From positions 799,501 to 863,500 of the forward strand of contig NZ_CP137852.1 in the NCBI RefSeq assembly GCF_033547095.1: 64,000 nt of DNA, in the 5' to 3' direction. The notes under the pieces were generated by a model, which worked only from the letters and a program-made list of their open reading frames with translations, had not been told where the DNA came from and made no database searches. Position numbers and translations under genes: made by a program. This document shows positions 57,391-64,000 of the stretch, piece by piece (position 1 is the first letter of the stretch; each line of letters opens with the position of its first letter). This stretch comes from Sediminicoccus rosea. Its GTDB lineage: Bacteria > Pseudomonadota > Alphaproteobacteria > Acetobacterales > Acetobacteraceae.

Positions 57391-59357
57391 GCGCGACGGT
57401 TCCCGCGCTGGAAGGGCCCTTCGGCGCCACGCTGCTGCCGCTGCTGCGTGCCCTGGGCAACCAGCGTGGCGAGGCGGTGGTGATCTCGGGCATCTTCGAG
57501 ACCGGGCGGCCGCTCGACATGGACGCCCTGGCCGCGACCCTGGAACGGCTCGGCCATGACGTCAGCCAGGGCGAGCGCGCCCGCGCGCGCTGGCGCGAGC
57601 CGCTGGATGGTGGCCTGGTCGCGGTTACCGGGAGCGGGGAGGTCCGCGCGCTGATCAAGCGCGCCGGCCAGATCTTCGCAGTGCCCGGCCTGGAGCCGCT
57701 GGCGCCGGAGGCGGCGGCCGCGATCGCCGCCTCGTCCCGCCTCCTGCATGTGCGGGCGATGTATGACCTGCCGCTGACCGAGTTCGACGAGGATGTGCGC
57801 CATGTGGTCGCCGGTGGCTATGCCATCAGCCTCGCGGCCAATCTCGTCGCGCTCTGCGTGCCCTTCCTGATCATGGTCGTCTATGACCGCGTGATCGGCG
57901 GCGCGGCGCCCGAGATCCTGCCCGGCCTCGCCACCGGCGGCGCGCTGGTGCTGATCGCGCTGCTGCTGCTGCGCGTGGCGCGGGGGCGGCTGCTGGCCGC
58001 CGCGCATGCCCGCTTCGGCGATGCGCTGCAGGCCCGCGTCGCGCGGCGCCTCGCGCGCGCGCCGCTCGCCGTGGCGGGGCGCTTCCAGCCGCATGGGGCG
58101 CTGGCCCGCCTCGCCGAGGCCTGGCGGCCGGTGGACCCGCTCTCCCATGCGCTCAGCACGGCGGTGTTCGACGCGCCCTTCGTGCTGCTGGGATTGCTCG
58201 CCGTCGCGCTGATCGGCGGCTGGATCGTGCTGGTGCCGCTGCTCTACCTGCCCCTGCTGGCCGGCCTTGCCCTGCTGCTGGCGCGGCGGACGCGCCTCGG
58301 CCTGCAGGTGGCGGGCGAGGTCGCGACGGAGCGCGAGGCCATGCTGGCCGAACTGGCCGACAAGGCCGTGGCGCTGCGCGAGGCCGGCCTGGCCGAGGGC
58401 TGGCTCGCCCGCTTCGGCGCGGTGCAGCGGCGCATGGCGGGCGTCGCCATGCAGGCCGCCACGCGCGCCGCCTTCACCCAGGCGCTGGGCCATGTCTTCG
58501 GCTCCGGGCTGGCGCTGGCCACGCTGGCCTTGGGCGTCGCCCTGGTGCTGGAGGGCGCGATGACGGCTGGCGGGCTGATCGCCTCCATGCTGCTCATCTG
58601 GCGCATCAACGCGCCGGTGCAGGCGCTGTTCTTCTCCCTCGCGCGGCTGCGGCAGGTGCCGGCGCAGCGCGCCCGGCTCGAGGCCGTGCTGAAGCTGCCG
58701 ACCGAGGCCGACCAGCCGGCCCGCCTGCACCATGCGGGCACGACGCCGGTGGAGCTGCGCTTCGACCGCGTGAGCTACACCCATCCGGGGGCGGGCAGCC
58801 CCGCCCTGCTCGGCCTTACGCTGCGCATCGCGCCGGGCGAGGTCGTCGCGGTGACGGGGCCGACCGGTTCGGGCAAGTCCACGCTGCTGCAACTCGCCGC
58901 GGGGCTGATGGCGCCGCAGTCCGGCGCGGTGCTGCTGGGCGGTGAGAACCTCGCGCATGTGGATCCGGATGAGTTGCGCCTGCGCGCCATCGCCCATGTC
59001 CCGCGCGCGCCGCACGCCTTCCGCCTCGGCGCGGAGGACAACCTCCGGCTCGCCGCGCCCTGGCGGCGGGAGGTGACGGTGGCGGTGGCGGGGGGCGATC
59101 TTGGCCTCGCGCGGGCGCGCCTGAAGGATGCCTGGATGACGCTGGTGGACACGCCGTTGCGCGGCGCGGAGGACCCTGGCCGACCGGCCTTCGAAGCCTT
59201 TCTCGCCGCCGAGCGCGGCCGTCGCACGGTGATCTTCGCCACCGCCGACCCCGCGCTGGCCGCGCTGGCCGACCGCGTGGTCGTGCTGGATCGCGGCCAG
59301 GCGGTCTATGCCGGCCCGCCACGGCCGGCGCTCGCCCTCGGAGCTTCAGACGCATGA
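57387..59357 (+). CDS. type-I-secretion-like ABC half-transporter B with N-terminal extension, degenerate NBD
   Basis: A 656-aa ABC half-transporter. Residues 1-135 are an extra cytoplasmic region, possibly a C39-peptidase-like domain without a catalytic Cys. A six-helix membrane domain follows (about 140-430). The NBD has an intact Walker A (GPTGSGKST, 491-499), but the Q-loop Gln is Arg540, the signature is reduced to AGGD (568-571), the helical subdomain is shortened, Thr589 replaces the catalytic Glu after Walker-B Asp588, and Ala620 replaces the switch His. The ATGA overlap with hlyD and the overlap with half A show tight coupling. It probably pairs with half A. Confidence 0.88.
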   Translation: MSATVPALEGPFGATLLPLLRALGNQRGEAVVISGIFETGRPLDMDALAATLERLGHDVSQGERARARWREPLDGGLVAVTGSGEVRALIKRAGQIFAVPGLEPLAPEAAAAIAASSRLLHVRAMYDLPLTEFDEDVRHVVAGGYAISLAANLVALCVPFLIMVVYDRVIGGAAPEILPGLATGGALVLIALLLLRVARGRLLAAAHARFGDALQARVARRLARAPLAVAGRFQPHGALARLAEAWRPVDPLSHALSTAVFDAPFVLLGLLAVALIGGWIVLVPLLYLPLLAGLALLLARRTRLGLQVAGEVATEREAMLAELADKAVALREAGLAEGWLARFGAVQRRMAGVAMQAATRAAFTQALGHVFGSGLALATLALGVALVLEGAMTAGGLIASMLLIWRINAPVQALFFSLARLRQVPAQRARLEAVLKLPTEADQPARLHHAGTTPVELRFDRVSYTHPGAGSPALLGLTLRIAPGEVVAVTGPTGSGKSTLLQLAAGLMAPQSGAVLLGGENLAHVDPDELRLRAIAHVPRAPHAFRLGAEDNLRLAAPWRREVTVAVAGGDLGLARARLKDAWMTLVDTPLRGAEDPGRPAFEAFLAAERGRRTVIFATADPALAALADRVVVLDRGQAVYAGPPRPALALGASDA

Positions 59358-60652
59358 CGCCGCCCGCCCCCTCCGAAGAGCCCTTCCTTGATGACGGCGC
59401 GATCCGCCGGCTGCTGAACGCGGCGGCCGCGCTGATCGTTGCGATCGTCGCGGCCGCACTGCTCTGGTCCGTCGTGACCCCGGTGGACGAGATCGCGAAG
59501 GCGCCCGGCGCGGTCGTTCCCTCGGGCAATGTGCAGGTGGTGGATGCGCGCGATGGCGGCCTGGTGCGCGAGGTCTTCGCGCGCGAAGGCACGTTGATCC
59601 GCCAGGGTGAGCCGATCCTGCGCTTCGACCGCGTGCGCGCCGAGGCGGAGCTGGCCACCACCCAGGCCAACCGCGCGGCGATGGAGATCGCGATCGAGCG
59701 GCTGACCGCCTTCATCGAGGAGCGCGATCCCGACTTCGCGCGCTTCGCAACCGAGTACCCCAACCTCGTCGCGCGCGAAGAGGCGGCGCTGGCCGCGCAG
59801 CGGAGGCTGCTGGAGGCTGACCTGCTGACCCTGCGGCAGCAGGTCGTCGGCCGGCGCGCGCAGCTGGAGGCCGTGGATGCGCAGCTCCCGGCCTTTGAGC
59901 AGGAGGTCGAGGCGCTGCAATCCTCGCGCAACATCCTGGGTGGGCTGGCGGCGCAGGGTCTTGCCTCGCAATTGCGGCTGGCGGACCTGATCGAGCAGCA
60001 GGCGCGCACCAGCCGCGCCTTCGCCGAGGCGCGCGGGCAGCGGCTCGTCCTGATCGGGCAGCTGGGCGAGCTCGATGTGGCGCAGGAGGCGCGGCGCCAG
60101 CGCGGCCATGCGGAGGCCGCCGAGCGCCGGGTCGAGGCCGGGGTGCGTTTCCGCAGCCTGACGGAGGAAGCCGCGACCCTGCGCGACCGGCTGGAGACGG
60201 CCCTGGTCGTGGCCCCCGTCTCGGGCCTCGTGCAGGCGCTGCCGGCACCGCGCGCGGGCATGGTCGTGCCGCCGGGCGGCACCATCGCCGAGATCGTTCC
60301 GAGCGACGAGGGGCTGATGTTCGAGGCGCGGCTCTCGCCCCGCGATGTGGGCTTCGTGCAGCCCGGCCAGCGCGCGCGGGTGAAGATCGACGCCTTCGAC
60401 TTCAGCCGCTTCGGCGCGCTGACCGGCACGGTGGAGTCGGTCTCGGCGACGACGGTGAACGACACGCGGACCGCGCCCTACTACCGGCTGCGGATCCGCT
60501 TGGACCACAGCCGCTTCCGCGGCGATGACGCGCTGGCCCTGCAGGCGGGCATGACGGGCGAGGCCGATGTGACGACCGGCGCGAAGACGGTGTTCCAGTA
60601 TCTGTGGAAGCCCGTCTTCACCGTGCTGGACCTGGCCTTCACAGAACGCTGA
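59354..60652 (+). CDS. HlyD-family periplasmic adaptor of type I secretion
   Basis: A 432-aa membrane-fusion protein linking an inner-membrane ABC exporter to a TolC-type channel. One N-terminal membrane helix (about 20-41) is followed by a lipoyl half (GNVQVVDARDGGLVREVFAREG), a long coiled-coil hairpin (about 95-275) and the C-terminal beta-barrel part (VQPGQRARVKIDAFDFSRFGALTG). Length and order match HlyD/PrtE. The start overlaps half-transporter B by four bases. No outer-membrane TolC homologue lies in the window. Confidence 0.92.
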   Translation: MTPPAPSEEPFLDDGAIRRLLNAAAALIVAIVAAALLWSVVTPVDEIAKAPGAVVPSGNVQVVDARDGGLVREVFAREGTLIRQGEPILRFDRVRAEAELATTQANRAAMEIAIERLTAFIEERDPDFARFATEYPNLVAREEAALAAQRRLLEADLLTLRQQVVGRRAQLEAVDAQLPAFEQEVEALQSSRNILGGLAAQGLASQLRLADLIEQQARTSRAFAEARGQRLVLIGQLGELDVAQEARRQRGHAEAAERRVEAGVRFRSLTEEAATLRDRLETALVVAPVSGLVQALPAPRAGMVVPPGGTIAEIVPSDEGLMFEARLSPRDVGFVQPGQRARVKIDAFDFSRFGALTGTVESVSATTVNDTRTAPYYRLRIRLDHSRFRGDDALALQAGMTGEADVTTGAKTVFQYLWKPVFTVLDLAFTER

Positions 60653-60671
60653 GCGGGGAGGGGCGCGACGC

Positions 60672-63600
60672 ATGGCGAGCGATCAGGACAAGCCCACGCC
60701 CCGCCCTGAGGAAGCGGTGAACGCGGCGAGTCCGGCCGCTGCGCCGGCACGGCCGCGCATCTGGGAGGAGATCTTCGCCTGGGTCTGGCGCGGCGGGCGC
60801 GCGAGCCCGGCCCCTGTGGAGACCCCGCCGAAGCCGGCGGCGATGCCCGAGGCGGAGGTGAGGCCCGCCGTGCCGCTTGGCGGCAGCGGCGTGGTTGTGC
60901 CCCCGGCCGAAGGGTTTGGACCGATGCCGGCGGACGGTGCCGGAACGCGCCCTGCGGATGCGGGCCCGGCCATGGATGCTGGTGCGCCCGGGCAGGATGA
61001 TCGGCCCGTGTTCACCTCCGGCGCGCCGCTGGTGCAGCCCGAGGTGCCGCGGCCGAACTTGCCGCCGGCCTTGCGGGAGCCGCTGCCGCAGGCGGATCTG
61101 CCGCCCGCGCAGCAGGTCCCGCCGCCGGGTGGTCCTGGTCCGCAGGACCCGACGTTGCTGCAGCCGCCGCTGCCGCAACCGAGCTTGCCGCCGACGCAGC
61201 AAGTTCCGCCACCGGGTGGTCCTGGCCCGCAGTATCCTCCGCTGCTGCAGCCGCCGCTGCCGCAGCCGAGCTTGCCGCCGACGCAGCAGGTCCCGCCGCC
61301 GGGTGGTCCTGGTCCACAGGACCCGCCGTTGCTGCAACCGCCGCTGCCGCAACCGAGCTTGCCGCCGACGCAGCAGGTCCCGCCGCCGGGTGGTCCCGGT
61401 CCGCAGGACCCGACATTGCTGCAACCGCCGCTGCCGCAGCCGAGCTTGCCGCCGACGCAGCAGGTTCCGCCGCCGGGTGGTCCCGGTCCGCAGGATCCTC
61501 CGCTGCTGCAGCCGCCGCTGCCGCAGCCGAGCTTGCCGCCGACGCAGCAGGTTCCGCCGCCGGGTGGTCCCGGTCCGCAGGACCCGACATTGCTGCAACC
61601 GCCGCTGCCGCAGCCGAGCTTGCCGCCGACGCAGCAGGTTCCGCCACCGGGCGGTCCTGGCCCGCAGGATCCGCCGTTGCTGCAGCCGCCGCTGCCGCAG
61701 CCGAACCTGCCGCCCGTGCAGCAGGTTCCGCCACCGGGCGGCCCCGGTCCGCAGAATCCGCCGTTGCTGCAGCCGCCGCTGCCGCAACCGAGCTTGCCGC
61801 CGACGCAGCAAGTTCCGCCGCCGGGTGGGCCTGGTCCACAGGACCCGCCATTGCTGCAACCGCCACTGCCTCAGCCAAACCTGCCGCCCGTGCAGCAGGT
61901 TCCGCCGCCGGGTGGTCCTGGTCCGCAGGACCCGCCATTGCTGCAGCCGCCGCTGCCGCAGCCGAACCTGCCGCCCGTGCAGCAGGTTCCGCCACCGGGC
62001 GGCCCCGGTCCGCAGGATCCGCCGTTGCTGCAGCCGCCGCTGCCGCAGCCGAACCTGCCGCCGACGCAGCAAGTTCCGCCGCCGGGTGGTCCCGGTCCGC
62101 AGGATCCGCCGTTGCTGCAGCCGCCGCTGCCGCAACCGAGCTTGCCGCCGACGCAGCAAGTTCCGCCGCCGGGTGGTCCCGGTCCGCAGGATCCGCCGTT
62201 GCTGCAGCCGCCGCTGCCGCAGCCGAACCTGCCGCCGAAGCAGCAGGTTCCGCCACCGGGCGGTCCTGGTCCGCAGGATCCGCCGTTGCTGCAGCCGCCG
62301 CTGCCGCAGCCGAACCTGCCGCCGACGCAGCAAGTTCCGCCGCCGGGTGGTCCCGGTCCGCAGGATCCGCCGTTGCTGCAGCCGCCGCTGCCGCAGCCGA
62401 ACCTGCCGCCGAAGCAGCAGGTTCCGCCACCGGGCGGTCCTGGTCCGCAGGATCCGCCGTTGCTGCAGCCGCCGCTGCCGCAGCCGAACCTGCCGCCGAC
62501 GCAGCAAGTTCCGCCGCCGGGTGGTCCCGGTCCGCAGGATCCGCCGTTGCTGCAGCCGCCGCTGCCGCAGCCAAACCTGCCGCCCGTGCAGCAGGTTCCG
62601 CCGCCGGGCGGCCCCGGTCCGCAGGACCCGCCGCTGCTTCAACCGCCGCTGCCGCAGCCGAGCTTGCCGCCGACGCAGCAAGTTCCGCCGCCGAGTGGTC
62701 CTGGCTCGCAGGACCCGACATTGCTGCAGCCGCCGCTGCCGCAGCCGAACCTGCCGCCCGTGCAGCAGGTTCCGCCACCGGGCGGTCCTGGTCCGCAGGA
62801 TCCGCCGTTGCTGCAGCCGCCGCTGCCGCAACCGAACCTGCCGCCGACGCAGCAGGTCCCGCCGCCGGGTGGTCCTGGTCCGCAGGATCCGCCGTTGCTG
62901 CAGCCGCCACTGCCTCAGCCGAACCTGCCGCCGACGCAGCAAGTTCCGCCGCCGGGTGGTCCCGGTCCGCAGGATCCGCCGTTGCTGCAGCCGCCGCTGC
63001 CGCAGCCGAACCTGCCGCCGACGCAGCAGGTCCCGCCGCCGGGTGGGCCTGGTCCGCAGGACCCGCCATTGCTGCAGCCGCCGCTGCCGCAGCCAAACCT
63101 GCCGCCCGTGCAGCAGGTTCCGCCGCCGGGCGGCCCCGGTCCGCAGGACCCGCCGCTGCTTCAACCGCCGCTGCCGCAGCCGAGCTTGCCGCCGACGCAG
63201 CAAGTTCCGCCGCCGGGTGGTCCTGGTCCGCAGGACCCGACGTTGCTGCAGCCGCCGCTGCCGCAACCGAGCTTGCCGCCGACGCAGCAAGTTCCGCCAC
63301 CGGGTGGTCCTGGCCCGCAGTATCCTCCGCTGCTGCAGCCGCCGCTGCCGCAGCCGAGCTTGCCGCCGACGCAGCAGGTCCCGCCGCCGGGTGGTCCTGG
63401 TCCACAGGACCCGCCGTTGCTGCAACCGCCGCTGCCGCAACCGAGCTTGCCGCCGACGCAGCAGGTCCCGCCGCCGGGTGGTCCCGGTCCGCAGGACCCG
63501 ACATTGCTGCAACCGCCGCTGCCGCAGCCGAGCTTGCCGCCGACGCAGCAGGTTCCGCCGCCGGGTGGTCCCGGTCCGCAGGATCCTCCGCTGCTGCAGC

Positions 63601-64000
63601 CGCCGCTGCCGCAGCCGAGCTTGCCGCCGACGCAGCAGGTTCCGCCGCCGGGTGGTCCCGGTCCGCAGGACCCGACATTGCTGCAACCGCCGCTGCCGCA
63701 GCCGAGCTTGCCGCCGACGCAGCAAGTTCCGCCGCCGGGTGGTCCTGGCCCGCAGGACCCGACATTGCTGCAACCGCCGCTGCCGCAACCGAGCTTGCCG
63801 CCGACGCAGCAGGTCCCGCCGCCGGGTGGGCCTGGTCCACAGGACCCGTCGTTGCTGCAACCGCCGCTGCCGCAACCGAGCTTGCCGCCGACGCAGCAAG
63901 TTCCGCCGCCGGGTGGGCCTGGTCCGCAGGATCCGCCGTTGCTGCAGCCGCCGCTGCCGCAGCCGAGCTTGCCGCCGACGCAGCAAGTTCCGCCGCCGGG
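60672..64000 (+). CDS. Pro/Gln-rich tandem-repeat protein, incomplete at window end
   Basis: An open frame from ATG 60672, with GGGAGGGG 8 nt upstream, runs to the window edge without a stop (1,109 codons seen). Residues 1-148 are low-complexity, Pro/Ala-rich and charged, with one aromatic patch (WEEIFAWVWRGG) and no signal peptide. From V149 the protein consists of 29-residue repeats of the type VPPPGGPGPQDP-LLQPPLPQP-LPP-QQ. It begins 19 nt after hlyD, so it is probably the cargo or a partner of the preceding transport operon. No family is recognised. Because no stop is present, searches that require one will miss it. Confidence 0.8.
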   Translation, partial: MASDQDKPTPRPEEAVNAASPAAAPARPRIWEEIFAWVWRGGRASPAPVETPPKPAAMPEAEVRPAVPLGGSGVVVPPAEGFGPMPADGAGTRPADAGPAMDAGAPGQDDRPVFTSGAPLVQPEVPRPNLPPALREPLPQADLPPAQQVPPPGGPGPQDPTLLQPPLPQPSLPPTQQVPPPGGPGPQYPPLLQPPLPQPSLPPTQQVPPPGGPGPQDPPLLQPPLPQPSLPPTQQVPPPGGPGPQDPTLLQPPLPQPSLPPTQQVPPPGGPGPQDPPLLQPPLPQPSLPPTQQVPPPGGPGPQDPTLLQPPLPQPSLPPTQQVPPPGGPGPQDPPLLQPPLPQPNLPPVQQVPPPGGPGPQNPPLLQPPLPQPSLPPTQQVPPPGGPGPQDPPLLQPPLPQPNLPPVQQVPPPGGPGPQDPPLLQPPLPQPNLPPVQQVPPPGGPGPQDPPLLQPPLPQPNLPPTQQVPPPGGPGPQDPPLLQPPLPQPSLPPTQQVPPPGGPGPQDPPLLQPPLPQPNLPPKQQVPPPGGPGPQDPPLLQPPLPQPNLPPTQQVPPPGGPGPQDPPLLQPPLPQPNLPPKQQVPPPGGPGPQDPPLLQPPLPQPNLPPTQQVPPPGGPGPQDPPLLQPPLPQPNLPPVQQVPPPGGPGPQDPPLLQPPLPQPSLPPTQQVPPPSGPGSQDPTLLQPPLPQPNLPPVQQVPPPGGPGPQDPPLLQPPLPQPNLPPTQQVPPPGGPGPQDPPLLQPPLPQPNLPPTQQVPPPGGPGPQDPPLLQPPLPQPNLPPTQQVPPPGGPGPQDPPLLQPPLPQPNLPPVQQVPPPGGPGPQDPPLLQPPLPQPSLPPTQQVPPPGGPGPQDPTLLQPPLPQPSLPPTQQVPPPGGPGPQYPPLLQPPLPQPSLPPTQQVPPPGGPGPQDPPLLQPPLPQPSLPPTQQVPPPGGPGPQDPTLLQPPLPQPSLPPTQQVPPPGGPGPQDPPLLQPPLPQPSLPPTQQVPPPGGPGPQDPTLLQPPLPQPSLPPTQQVPPPGGPGPQDPTLLQPPLPQPSLPPTQQVPPPGGPGPQDPSLLQPPLPQPSLPPTQQVPPPGGPGPQDPPLLQPPLPQPSLPPTQQVPPP
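61116..64000 (+). repeat. 87-bp tandem repeat array, at least 33 units
   Basis: In-frame tandem array with an exact 87-base period (29 codons), first unit at 61116; 33 full units plus a partial one before the window end. Variation is concentrated at a few codons: DPT/DPP/YPP, SLPP/NLPP, and T/V/K before QQ. Synonymous third-base changes (ccg/cca, ggt/ggc, cag/caa) distinguish units. The other frames are also free of stops, so long antisense frames here are artefacts. Confidence 0.95.
61119..61637 (+). repeat. six-unit block duplicated at 63207-63725
   Basis: About 519 nt (six units) is identical to 63207-63725, exactly 2,088 nt or 24 units away, including the rare YPP variant unit (agtatcctcc at 61231 and 63319). 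This shows a recent block duplication or gene conversion inside the array. Confidence 0.85.

Noticed and set aside
55953-59015. 1,020-codon minus-strand frame opposite the ABC transporter genes
   Set aside because: Shadow frame; the plus strand encodes clear membrane domains and a Walker A.
60639-63986. Very long Arg/Leu-rich open frame antisense to the repeat array
   Set aside because: It is a by-product of the stop-free 87-bp repeat. The plus-strand frame has a start, a ribosome binding site and operon position.
61116-64000. CRISPR array
   Set aside because: Repeats are directly adjacent with no unique spacers, have an exact 87-bp period and are in frame with a start codon.

Overview
The window is uniformly GC-rich, densely coded DNA. 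Operons with 1-4 nt stop/start overlaps, TRAP and Bug-type solute receptors, a malate:quinone oxidoreductase and a Gram-negative envelope point to an aerobic alphaproteobacterium, plausibly of the Acetobacteraceae/Roseomonas type. That placement is inferred from gene content, not from a marker gene. I saw no rRNA, tRNA, CRISPR array, insertion sequence or phage gene.

Layout. 1-1.7 kb: the end of a sugar-type ABC importer operon (ATPase plus the first codons of a permease) and one small unknown gene. 1.9-7.9 kb: an AraC regulator, a secreted arylsulfatase and an eight-haem cytochrome fused to HEAT/TPR repeats. 8-19.1 kb: a catabolic island. One long minus-strand operon encodes an SDR, a transketolase split into two genes, a LysR regulator, a SAF-domain oxidoreductase, a small monooxygenase-fold protein and a complete TRAP transporter. 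A second LysR gene and a full-length transketolase lie next to it. The two promoters of this island share an almost identical 18-bp element and lie on either side of the second LysR gene.

19.3-33.3 kb: two giant (about 2,330 aa) glycine-rich autotransporters face each other tail to tail. Their repeats are colinear 15 for 15, and a perfect hairpin covers both stop codons. 33.5-37.5 kb: an outer-membrane barrel protein, two SDRs (one very close to 7-alpha-hydroxysteroid dehydrogenase HdhA) and a winged-helix regulator. 37.5-45.7 kb: a 2,035-aa RTX protein that joins seven FG-GAP repeats to an integrin-beta-like I domain, preceded by a Pho-box-like direct repeat and followed by a two-component system. 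45.8-49.6 kb: a GntR regulator with a consensus promoter, two dehydrogenases and a Bug receptor. 49.6-54.2 kb: a fumC / ThrE-type exporter / cupin / mqo operon. 54.3-55.7 kb: a cytochrome c and a DUF808 membrane protein.

55.9-64 kb: a type-I-secretion-like operon. It has two ABC half-transporters whose nucleotide-binding domains have both lost catalytic residues, a HlyD adaptor, and, 19 nt downstream, a gene of at least 3.3 kb made mostly of a 29-residue Pro/Gln-rich repeat (33 full copies before the window ends). This operon and the integrin-like RTX protein are the strongest candidates for undescribed biology.
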